From: Promicromonospora sp. Populi
GTDB taxonomy: Bacteria > Actinomycetota > Actinomycetes > Actinomycetales > Cellulomonadaceae
Length of the DNA stretch: 64,000 nt
Direction of reading: 5' to 3'
Assembly: GCF_041081105.1 (NCBI RefSeq)
Contig: NZ_CP163528.1
Span: forward strand, 2,108,001 to 2,172,000
Below are positions 42,292-49,508 of the stretch, piece after piece. Position 1 is the stretch's first letter; each line of letters begins with the position of its first letter. The notes beneath the pieces are model-generated. The model was not told where the DNA came from. It ran no database searches and saw only the letters and a program-made list of their open reading frames with translations. A program made the position numbers and the translations under genes.

Positions 42292-42309
42292 CGTCGGATC
42301 GTCCAGGCA
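42292..42309 (+). promoter_or_regulatory. AraC-type operator before the GH27 gene
   Basis: CGTCGGATCGTCCAGGCA is an exact copy of the element before the uptake operon, 104 bp before the GH27 start and 8 bp after the araC stop. An internal GGA-tcg-TCC gives partial symmetry. Confidence 0.75.
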
Positions 42310-42413
42310 GGTGCGTCGTCTCCTGCATTCCGTACCGGCGACCCGGCACGCTTTGCTGGGCAGGTCCCCCCTCCGGCACCCCCGCCGGACGACGACGACG
42401 TCAGGAGACCTGG

Positions 42414-44543
42414 ATGTTCCCCGTACGCACCTGGGCGGCGAGAACGAGTGCCGCCCTGCTCTCGACAGCCCTGCTCTCGACAGCTCTTGTCTCGACCACC
42501 CTGGTCACGACGGCGGCAGCGCTGCCTGTGGACCGACCAGCCGCGAGCCCGAGCCCCACGCCCTACCAGGGCTGGAACACCTACTACGGCCTCGGCGGCG
42601 ACTTCGGCACCGAGGAGGTGCTGGACGTAGCCGACTTCCTGGTCTCGTCCGGCCTCGCGGACGCCGGCTACGACATCGTGTGGCTCGACGGCGGCTGGCA
42701 GGCCGACGTGCCGCGCGGCGTCGACGGACGCCTCCAGGGCGACCCGGAGCGGTTCCCCGACGGCATGGCGGCGCTGGCCGACGCGATCCACGACCGTGGC
42801 CTGCGCGCCGGCATCTACACCGACGCCGGGCCGTACATCCCCGGGACGTGTGGCCTGGGCAGCGGCGACCACTACCAGACGGACGCCGACACCTTCGCCG
42901 AGTGGGGTTACGACGCCGTCAAGGTCGACTTCCTGTGCGGCATCACCGCGGACCTCGACCCGCAGGAGGCGTTCACCGCGTTCGCCGAGGCGCTGCGCAA
43001 CAACAGCTCCGGCCGGGACATGATCTTCAACCTCTGCAACCCGGTCACCTCCCCCGACTGGGGCGACTACCCCGAGGAGCAGCAGTCCACCTGGTCCTGG
43101 ACCTACGCGCCCGACATCGCGGAGTCCTGGCGCACCTACACCGACGTCGGGTTCGTGGGGCAGATCCAGTTCAAGGACGTGCTGCGCAACTTCGACGCCA
43201 ACGCGCGCCACCCCGAGTCGGCCGGCCCCGGGCACTTCAGCGACCCCGACTACCTCGGCCCGGAGCTCGGCATGAGCACCGAGGAGTTCCGCACCCAGAT
43301 GACGCTCTGGACCATCGCGGCGGCGCCGCTCGTCATCGCGAGCGACCCCCGCGTCCTCAAGCAGGAGTCGCTGGACATCCTGCTCGACGACGACGTCCTG
43401 GCGATCGACCAGGACCGGCTCGGCCTCCAGGGCACCCGGATCGGCGCGGCCGGCACAACGGAGACGTGGGCCAAGCCGCTGGCCGACGGCTCGGTCGCCG
43501 TCGCGCTCCTGAACCGCGGCGACCGGCCCGCCGAGGTCTCGACCACGGCCCGCGACCTGGGCCTGCGCGGCCGGTCGTTCTCCGTCCTGGACACGTGGAC
43601 GGACAGCCGCACGCAGTCGGCGGGCACCATCCGTGCCGCGGTCCCCGCGCACGGCGCCGCGCTGCTGCGGGTCACACCGTCGCGGGCCGACGGCGTGCCG
43701 CGCCTGGTCGCCGCGCCGCCCACCTTCACGGCGGTCGGGGCCGACGACGTCGCGCCCACGACGGACCTGCTGGCCGCGGCCGGCGACCGGCTGACGACCG
43801 AGGTGACGCTGCACAACGACGGGAGCACGCCCGTGCGGCGGCCTGCGGTTGTGCTGGACGCGCCCGAGGGGTGGGCCGTCACACCGTCCGGCCGGGCTCC
43901 GCGGGAAGTGCGACCCGGCGGCTCGGCCACGTTCACCTTCACGGTCGACGTGCCGGCAGGGGCGGAGACCGGCGGCTACGACCTCACGGCGACGGCCTCG
44001 TTCGGCGGCGGTTCGTCCAGCAGCGCGCATCGCGGCGGTTCGCACGGCAACGCTTCGATCAGTACGACGCCGCCGTCACGCGTGACGATCGCGCCCGGTG
44101 CGCCCGGTGGCGCCGGCGTTGTGCTGTCGCAGCACCCGTGGGTGAGCGCGAGCAGCGGGTGGATGGAGCCGACGGTCGACCAGAGCGTGGGCGGCGGCTC
44201 ACCGCTGACGGTCGCGGGCACCGTGCACCCGACCGGGATCGGCGTCGCCACCCCGTCCCAGGTCCGGTACTACCTCGGCGGGGCGTGCACACGACTCACC
44301 GGCGGCGTCGGGATCGACGACGTGGTCGGCACCGTAGGTCCCGAGGGCGGCACGGCGACGTTCGACGTCGTCGGGGACGGCGCGACCCTCTGGTCGAGCG
44401 GCACCGTCGAGCGGGGCGCCGAGGTGACGTTCGACGTCGACGTCACCGGCGTCCGCGACCTGTCCCTGCGGGTAGGCGACGCGGGCGACGGCGGCTACAA
44501 CGACCGAGCCGACTGGCTCTCCCTGACGGCGGCCTGCGCCTGA
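42414..44543 (+). CDS. Secreted GH27 alpha-galactosidase with NEW3 and NPCBM domains
   Basis: A 709-residue exported enzyme. The signal peptide spans about 1-37. GH27 catalytic domain: YQGWNTYYGLGGDF (about 51-64), nucleophile Asp172 in YDAVKVDFLCG, acid/base Asp277 in GHFSDPDYL, and IAAAPLVIASDPR. A beta domain follows, then a NEW3 module (about 460-530, LTTEVTLHNDGSTPV ... FTVDVPAGAETGGYDLT, in parts) and a C-terminal NPCBM carbohydrate-binding module (about 560-709, YYLGGACTRLTGGVGIDD). It cleaves alpha-galactosyl side chains or oligosaccharides outside the cell, feeding the ABC importer and GH36 enzyme. It is preceded by the AraC-type operator. Confidence 0.93.
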   Translation: MFPVRTWAARTSAALLSTALLSTALVSTTLVTTAAALPVDRPAASPSPTPYQGWNTYYGLGGDFGTEEVLDVADFLVSSGLADAGYDIVWLDGGWQADVPRGVDGRLQGDPERFPDGMAALADAIHDRGLRAGIYTDAGPYIPGTCGLGSGDHYQTDADTFAEWGYDAVKVDFLCGITADLDPQEAFTAFAEALRNNSSGRDMIFNLCNPVTSPDWGDYPEEQQSTWSWTYAPDIAESWRTYTDVGFVGQIQFKDVLRNFDANARHPESAGPGHFSDPDYLGPELGMSTEEFRTQMTLWTIAAAPLVIASDPRVLKQESLDILLDDDVLAIDQDRLGLQGTRIGAAGTTETWAKPLADGSVAVALLNRGDRPAEVSTTARDLGLRGRSFSVLDTWTDSRTQSAGTIRAAVPAHGAALLRVTPSRADGVPRLVAAPPTFTAVGADDVAPTTDLLAAAGDRLTTEVTLHNDGSTPVRRPAVVLDAPEGWAVTPSGRAPREVRPGGSATFTFTVDVPAGAETGGYDLTATASFGGGSSSSAHRGGSHGNASISTTPPSRVTIAPGAPGGAGVVLSQHPWVSASSGWMEPTVDQSVGGGSPLTVAGTVHPTGIGVATPSQVRYYLGGACTRLTGGVGIDDVVGTVGPEGGTATFDVVGDGATLWSSGTVERGAEVTFDVDVTGVRDLSLRVGDAGDGGYNDRADWLSLTAACA
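42456..42515 (+). repeat. Four 15-bp tandem repeats inside the GH27 signal peptide
   Basis: CTGCTCTCGACAGCC, CTGCTCTCGACAGCT, CTTGTCTCGACCACC and CTGGTCACGACGGCG follow in frame, encoding LLSTA-LLSTA-LVSTT-LVTTA. They form the hydrophobic core of the signal peptide, so slippage would change its length by five residues per unit. Confidence 0.85.
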
Positions 44544-44564
44544 TCCGAAGGCGACGTCCGAGTT

Positions 44565-44620
44565 CGGCACTTGGCGTCGAGATCGGTCCAGTGATGGGCC
44601 GATCTCGACGCCAAGTGCCG
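44565..44620. terminator. 22-bp perfect hairpin between convergent GH27 and LysR genes
   Basis: Arms 44565-44586 and 44599-44620 are perfectly complementary (left arm begins CGGCACTTGGCG) around a 12-nt loop, with further partial pairing outside. It lies 22 bp after the GH27 stop and 7 bp after the LysR stop, as expected for a strong bidirectional terminator. Confidence 0.8.
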
Positions 44621-44626
44621 ACTTCG

Positions 44627-45520
44627 TCAGCCGACCGGGACCGGGGCGTCCTCCAGGAGCTCCATCAGGTGCGGGGCCGGCGAGTCCGGACGCTCCCCCG
44701 TGCCCGTGACCACCGAGACCACCCAGTCCGAGGCGCCGTCCGGCAGGACCGGGACGGCGACCAGCCGGGCGGCCTGCGGCTTCGCCGCGACGTGCCTCGG
44801 CACGAGCGCAACGCCGAGGCCGCGGTCCACCAGGTCGAGCAGCGTGTGCACGTCGTTGACGGTGAACCGCACCCGGCGGCGCACGCCCCGCGCGCCGAAG
44901 GCGTCGTCGTTCAGCTGCCGGACCGCCCAGGACGGGTGGAAGTCGATGAAGCTCTCGCCGCTGAGCTCGGCGCGGTCCACGGCCGTACGGGACGCGAACG
45001 GGTGCTCCGGCGGGCACAGCAGCACCACCGGCTCCTGGCCCAGGACGGTGCGCGGCAGCACGCCCACATGGTCGGCAGTGGCGACGAACGCGGCGTCGAG
45101 ATCGCCGTCGCGCACCCCTGCCATCAGCTCGTGCGAGCCCGCCTGGGTGAACGCGATCTCCACCCGCGGGTAGCGGCGGTGGAACCGCTCCATCACGGTC
45201 GCGACGTCGACGAGGCCGAGGCACTGCTCCGCTCCGATCCGCAGCGTGCCCGACAGCTCGCGTGAGACCTGGACGACCGCGTCGCGCGCCTCAGTCGCAG
45301 AGGAGACCATGGAACGAGCGAACGGCAGCAGCGCCAGGCCCGCCTCGGTGGGCTCGACCTTGCGGGTGGTCCGCGTGAACAGCTTGGTACCCAGCTCGTC
45401 CTCGAGGTTGCGGATGGCAGCGGACAGGCCCGACTGCGAGACACCCGTGAGCTCCGCGGCCCGGGTGAACTGCCGCTCGTCGGCAAGTGCGACCAGGTAT
45501 TCCATCTGACGCAGTTCCAT
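44627..45520 (-). CDS. LysR-family transcriptional regulator
   Basis: A 297-residue LysR regulator. The N-terminal helix-turn-helix is QFTRAAELTGVSQSGLSAAI (about 17-36) with RNLEDELGTKLFTRTTRKV, and the C-terminal type-2 periplasmic-binding effector domain starts LSGTLRIGAEQCLG. ATG at 45520. It is divergent from two aldo/keto reductase genes. TTCTAGG-type repeats in the 101-bp gap are candidate LysR sites. It most likely regulates the reductases; the effector is unknown. Confidence 0.9.
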   Translation of the reverse strand: MELRQMEYLVALADERQFTRAAELTGVSQSGLSAAIRNLEDELGTKLFTRTTRKVEPTEAGLALLPFARSMVSSATEARDAVVQVSRELSGTLRIGAEQCLGLVDVATVMERFHRRYPRVEIAFTQAGSHELMAGVRDGDLDAAFVATADHVGVLPRTVLGQEPVVLLCPPEHPFASRTAVDRAELSGESFIDFHPSWAVRQLNDDAFGARGVRRRVRFTVNDVHTLLDLVDRGLGVALVPRHVAAKPQAARLVAVPVLPDGASDWVVSVVTGTGERPDSPAPHLMELLEDAPVPVG

Positions 45521-45533
45521 TTATCAGCACCGG

Positions 45534-45585
45534 TTCTAGGAATGATGATGAGGAGTTGTTGGACTTCTAGGTTATCGCTTCCTAG
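45534..45585. promoter_or_regulatory. CTAGG repeats, candidate LysR operator
   Basis: TTCTAGGAA (45534-45542) and CTAGG-ttatcgctt-CCTAG (45567-45585) lie between lysR and the first aldo/keto reductase. The second is an inverted repeat of 5-bp arms. The element includes the AT-rich stretch likely to hold both promoters. Confidence 0.55.
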
Positions 45586-45621
45586 TCTCAGGTTGAACCT
45601 GATGCGAGACGAGGAGAAACA

Positions 45622-46494
45622 ATGCAGCAGCGCAGTCTGGGCACCCGTACGGTCTCCGCGATCGGCCTCGGCGGTATGCCGATGTCGATCGAGGGACGGC
45701 CCGACGCCGAGCGCTCGGTCGCCACGATCCACGCCGCCCTCGACGCCGGTGTCACCCTGATCGACACCGCGGACGCCTACCACCGCGACGCGGACGAGGT
45801 AGGCCACAACGAGGAGCTCATCGCCGGGGCCCTGCGGTCCTACGGCGGCGACACCTCCGGCGTCCTCGTCGCGACCAAGGGCGGGCACAAGCGCCCGGGC
45901 GACGGGTCCTGGACCAAGGACGGGCGGCCGGAGTACCTCAAGGAGGCCGCCAAGGCCTCGGCCAAGCGGCTCGGCGTCGACGCCATCGGCCTCTACCAGT
46001 TCCACCGCCCCGACCCGGAGGTGCCCTACGCCGACTCGGTGGGCGCGATCCGCGACCTGCTCGACGAGGGTGTCATCGAGATGGCCGGCATCTCGAACGC
46101 CGACCCGGACCAGATCCGCGAGGCGAACGAGATCCTGGGCGGCCGCCTGGTCTCCGTCCAGAACCAGTTCTCGCCGCGCTTCCGCTCCTCGCTCCCCGAG
46201 CTGGAGCTGTGCACCGAGCTGGGCATCGCGTTCCTGCCCTGGAGCCCGCTGGGCGGCATCAAGCTGGCTCGCTCGGGCGAGCTCGGCGCCGCGTTCTCGG
46301 CCTTCCAGGAGGTCGCCGACGCGCACGGCGTCTCGCCCTTCCGCGTGACGCTCGCCTGGGAGCTCGCGCTCTCGCCCGTCGTCATCCCGATCCCGGGCGC
46401 CTCACGCCCCGAGAGCATCCAGGACTCCGCGCCCGCCGTGGACCTGAAGCTCACCGACGACGAGGTGGCGCGCCTCAGCGCGGCCGCCGCCTGA
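45622..46494 (+). CDS. Aldo/keto reductase
   Basis: A 290-residue TIM-barrel NADPH-dependent reductase. The catalytic tetrad pattern is present: LIDTADAYHRD (Asp and Tyr, about 46-56), VATKGGHKRP (Lys about 86) and YQFHRPDP (His about 125). The C-terminal cofactor region VIPIPGASRPESIQ replaces the usual IPG(S/A) motif. It reduces aldehydes or ketones. GAGGAG precedes the ATG. A second, different aldo/keto reductase follows 40 bp later, so they form an operon likely under LysR control. Confidence 0.9.
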   Translation: MQQRSLGTRTVSAIGLGGMPMSIEGRPDAERSVATIHAALDAGVTLIDTADAYHRDADEVGHNEELIAGALRSYGGDTSGVLVATKGGHKRPGDGSWTKDGRPEYLKEAAKASAKRLGVDAIGLYQFHRPDPEVPYADSVGAIRDLLDEGVIEMAGISNADPDQIREANEILGGRLVSVQNQFSPRFRSSLPELELCTELGIAFLPWSPLGGIKLARSGELGAAFSAFQEVADAHGVSPFRVTLAWELALSPVVIPIPGASRPESIQDSAPAVDLKLTDDEVARLSAAAA

Positions 46495-46534
46495 ACCGCC
46501 CGACTCACCCCACCCACCACAGGAGAGAATTCCC

Positions 46535-47467
46535 GTGAAGACCTTTACCCTGCCAGGGACCGAGCTCACCGTCCCGAACGTCGTCCTGGGCCTTATGCGC
46601 ATCCAGGAGAAGACGGACGAGGAGGTACGCACCCTCGTCAAGACCGCTCGTGACGCGGGCATCTCGTTCTTCGACCACGCCGACGTCTACGGTTCGGCCC
46701 TGCACGGCTGCGAGACGCGGTTCGCCGAGGCGATGCAGCTGACGTCGTCCGAGCGCGCGGAGATCGTGCTCCAGACCAAGGCCGGCATCGTGCGCGAGGG
46801 GCCGTACTTCGACTACTCGTACGAGCACATCGTCGAGTCCGTGGACGGGTCGCTGGCCGCGCTCGGCACCGACTACATCGACATCCTGCTGCTGCACCGC
46901 CCGGACGCCCTCGTGGAGCCCGACGAGGTGGCGCGGGCGTTCGACGAGCTGTCGGCGTCGGGCAAGGTGCGCGCGTTCGGCGTCTCGAACCACACGCCGG
47001 GCCAGATCGAGCTGCTGCGCAAGTCCGTGTCGCAGCCACTCGTGGCCAACCAGCTCCAGCTCTCGGTGACGCACGCGCCCCTGGTGGCGCAGGGTGTGGC
47101 CGCAAACATGCAGGACCTGGACCAGTCGATCAGCCGCGACTCCGGCACGCTCGACTACTGCCGCCTGAACGACATCACCGTGCAGGCCTGGTCGCCGTTC
47201 CAGGCCGGCTTCTTCACCGGCGTGTTCCTCGGCTCGCCCGAGTACCCGGAGCTGAACGCCGTGATCGACCGGCTCGCCAAGAAGTACGACGTGCCGGCCA
47301 TCGCGATCGCCACGGCCTGGATCACGCGCCACCCGGCGCAGATGCAGGTGGTGCTCGGCACCACCAGCCCGGAGCGGGTCGCGGGCGCCGCCCTGGGCTC
47401 GGACGTTCCGCTCACGCGCGCCGAGTGGTACGAGATGTTCCGGACGGCGGGCTACTCGGTCCCGTAG
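46535..47467 (+). CDS. Aldo/keto reductase, YdhF-like
   Basis: A 310-residue reductase most like the YdhF group. FFDHADVYGSALHG holds Asp and Tyr, VLQTKAGIV the lysine, and ILLLHRPDALVEPDEV the histidine with the YdhF-type extension. The cofactor end reads VVLGTTSPERVAG. It starts at GTG 46535 with an AGGAGA site. It is the second gene of the LysR-linked operon. Its 3' end overlaps the convergent oxidase gene by 16 bp. Confidence 0.9.
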   Translation: MKTFTLPGTELTVPNVVLGLMRIQEKTDEEVRTLVKTARDAGISFFDHADVYGSALHGCETRFAEAMQLTSSERAEIVLQTKAGIVREGPYFDYSYEHIVESVDGSLAALGTDYIDILLLHRPDALVEPDEVARAFDELSASGKVRAFGVSNHTPGQIELLRKSVSQPLVANQLQLSVTHAPLVAQGVAANMQDLDQSISRDSGTLDYCRLNDITVQAWSPFQAGFFTGVFLGSPEYPELNAVIDRLAKKYDVPAIAIATAWITRHPAQMQVVLGTTSPERVAGAALGSDVPLTRAEWYEMFRTAGYSVP

Positions 47468-48831
47468 GGCGCCACGTTGTGGTTCGAGGTGAAGAGGTTG
47501 GCCGGGTCGTAAGCCCGCTTCACCTCGCGCAGCCGGGCGAGGGTCGCCTCGGGGTAGGCGTTGCGGACGTCCTGCTCCGAGGCGGTCCCCATGAAGTTCA
47601 CGTACCCGCGCCCGGTGACGCCGAGCGCCTCGGCGGTCCGCGCCACCCACGCCTCGGCGGCGGGCAGCGCCTCCAGGCTCGGCGCTGACCCGCCGATCGT
47701 GATCATGAACGCCGGGTCCCGGTGCGCGAACGCGGTCGCCGCGGGATCTACCCGCGCGATCGCGCCGCCCATGGGCCGGATGTTCACGGCGCTCGGGCCG
47801 GCCGCTCCGGAGACCGCCTCGATCGCCGCGGCCGCCCAGGCCTCGTCGGGTGACCAGGTGCCCGCGCCGAGGAACCCGGTGCGCGCGTCGCCGATCGCGC
47901 CGGACGGCGGCCCGCCCGGGCCCTCGAACATCGCCGCGTACGGCAGCTCCCGCACGCCGTCGACCAGGACGTCCAGCGCGCGCAGCGGCGCGAGCACGTC
48001 GGCCGCCTCGGCGGCCGTGCCCGAGTGGACCAGCAGCGCCATGATGATCGGCTTGCCGTGCAGCTCGGCGGGGACAAAGGGCGCGGGCGGCGCCAGCATC
48101 ACGTTCACCATGCCCGAGAGCTCCTCGGGGCCCTCGGCGAACGCTCGCAGGACCGTGCCGAGCGCGGCCGGTGTGGGCGTCCACATCATCAGCCCGCCGG
48201 TCACGGTGCCCAGCTCGCGCAGCCGCAGGTCGAGGCGAGTCACTACGCCGAAGTTGCCGCCGCCCCCGCGCAGCGCCCAGTAGAGGTCGGGGTTCTCCTC
48301 CGCGTTGGCCTCCACCACGCGGCCGTCCGCGAGGACCACCTCGGCGCCCAGCAGGTTGTCGAGGGTCAGGCCGTCGCGCCGGCTCAGGTAGCCGATCCCG
48401 CCGCCGAGCGTGATGCCGCCGACGCCGACCGTCCCCGTGTCCCCGAACCCGGTGGTCAGGCCGTGGGCGGCGGCCGCAGCGATGTACTCCCCGGCAAGTG
48501 CTCCACCCTGCGCCCGCCCGACGCCGGCTGCCGCGTCGATCTCCACGCCGTCCATGAGGCGCAGGTCGAGCACAACCCCGCCGTCGACCAGCCCGTGCCG
48601 TGCCTGGTGGTGGCCGCCGCTGCGCACCGCGAGCGGCAGGCCCGTCTCGCGCACGACCGTGAGCACCGCCGCGACCTCCTGAGCGGTCCTTACGCGGGCG
48701 ATGGCGGCCGGGGTCCGGGTCGGTCCGCCGACGAACACTTCGGCGGTCTCGGCGAACCCGGTGGACTCCGGGGTGAGCAGGCGGTCGCCGAGGATGGCCG
48801 CGAGCTTGGTGGTGTCGCTTGTCTTCTGCAT
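47452..48831 (-). CDS. FAD-linked oxidase, berberine-bridge-enzyme-like
   Basis: A 459-residue PCMH-type flavoprotein. The FAD region is LPLAVRSGGHHQARHGLVDG (about 65-84), where a histidine may bind FAD covalently, followed by GDTGTVGVGGITLGGGIGYL. The C-terminal BBE motif is YPEATLARLREVKRAYDPAN with the ending FTSNHNV. It oxidises alcohols or sugars, producing H2O2. I chose the ATG at 48831 (GGAGG 9 bp upstream) over the ATG at 48882, because a palindrome TTAGAcaTCTAA overlaps the latter and looks like promoter sequence. It is divergent from marR. Confidence 0.88.
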   Translation of the reverse strand: MQKTSDTTKLAAILGDRLLTPESTGFAETAEVFVGGPTRTPAAIARVRTAQEVAAVLTVVRETGLPLAVRSGGHHQARHGLVDGGVVLDLRLMDGVEIDAAAGVGRAQGGALAGEYIAAAAAHGLTTGFGDTGTVGVGGITLGGGIGYLSRRDGLTLDNLLGAEVVLADGRVVEANAEENPDLYWALRGGGGNFGVVTRLDLRLRELGTVTGGLMMWTPTPAALGTVLRAFAEGPEELSGMVNVMLAPPAPFVPAELHGKPIIMALLVHSGTAAEAADVLAPLRALDVLVDGVRELPYAAMFEGPGGPPSGAIGDARTGFLGAGTWSPDEAWAAAAIEAVSGAAGPSAVNIRPMGGAIARVDPAATAFAHRDPAFMITIGGSAPSLEALPAAEAWVARTAEALGVTGRGYVNFMGTASEQDVRNAYPEATLARLREVKRAYDPANLFTSNHNVAPYGTE

Positions 48832-48874
48832 GGCGTCAGCCTCCGGGGTAGGTACCGCGCTTCCATCGCGAACG

Positions 48875-48886
48875 TTAGACATCTAA
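48875..48886. promoter_or_regulatory. Palindrome between oxidase and marR genes
   Basis: TTAGA-ca-TCTAA has perfect 5-bp arms. It is in the divergent promoter region, 44 bp before the oxidase start and 49 bp before marR. It is a candidate operator for the MarR protein. Confidence 0.55.
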
Positions 48887-48934
48887 GCATTAGCCGTCAA
48901 CGCATTTTGGCGAACGTCGAACTACGCTGCGTCC

Positions 48935-49435
48935 ATGCAACCGAACGGGCAGCCCAGCGGCGAACCAGGACTACCCGTGGCGGTCGCGATGTGGCAGTCC
49001 GTGCAGCGCGTCATGCGCGCGTTCGACGCGCTGCTGTCCGAGCAGGGCGGCAGCTGGCAGGTCTGGCACATCCTGCTGGCTCTGCACCAGGGCACGCCGG
49101 CCACGCAGCGCGAGCTCGCCCGCGCCGTCGGCATCCGCGAGGCGACGATGACGCACCACCTGCGGAGCATGGAGGAGAAGGGGCTGGTGGTGCGCACCCG
49201 GGAGGAGTCGAACCGCCGGGTGCAGCGCATCGAGGTCACCGAGGCGGGCGAGGCGCTCTACCGCCGGCTGAAGTCCGCGGCGATCGAGTTCGACCGCGGG
49301 CTGCGGCACGCGATCGGCGACGGCGAGGCGGGCGTCGACTCCTTCTTCGGCACGCTCTGCCGCCTGGCCGACTCGGTGCCCGACGGCGGGCGCGACATCG
49401 TCCCGGAGGGCTGGCCGGGAAACAGGCCGGTCTGA
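48935..49435 (+). CDS. MarR-family transcriptional regulator
   Basis: A 166-residue winged-helix regulator. The recognition region is TQRELARAVGIREATMTHHL (about 57-76), followed by the wing VVRTREESNRRVQRIEVTEAG. It forms dimers; ligands are usually small aromatic compounds. ATG at 48935. It is divergent from the FAD oxidase gene and 73 bp upstream of an MFS multidrug-type pump, so it probably controls the oxidase, the pump, or both. Confidence 0.9.
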   Translation: MQPNGQPSGEPGLPVAVAMWQSVQRVMRAFDALLSEQGGSWQVWHILLALHQGTPATQRELARAVGIREATMTHHLRSMEEKGLVVRTREESNRRVQRIEVTEAGEALYRRLKSAAIEFDRGLRHAIGDGEAGVDSFFGTLCRLADSVPDGGRDIVPEGWPGNRPV

Positions 49436-49452
49436 TGATCCGGGCGGGAATA

Positions 49453-49492
49453 TGTGCTGCCCCGGGCAACCTTGTATGTGTCGTGCAGCACA
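49453..49492. promoter_or_regulatory. Inverted repeat before the MFS pump gene
   Basis: TGTGCTGC (49453-49460) and GCAGCACA (49485-49492) are perfect inverted copies 24 bp apart, in the 73-bp gap between marR and the pump gene. They could be a looped operator or a weak terminator; the sequence differs from the TTAGA palindrome upstream. Confidence 0.4.
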
Positions 49493-49508
49493 CCCTGGAG
49501 CCCCTGGC

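Noticed and set aside
41172..45265. Very long open frames opposite or out of frame with the DUF5107, AraC, GH27 and LysR genes
   Set aside because: Low-complexity Arg/Ala/Gly translations with no motif; the true frames carry clear catalytic and helix-turn-helix motifs.
48832..48882. Upstream ATG for the FAD oxidase
   Set aside because: The candidate MarR palindrome overlaps it, and the internal ATG at 48831 has a GGAGG site; the added residues show no conservation signal.
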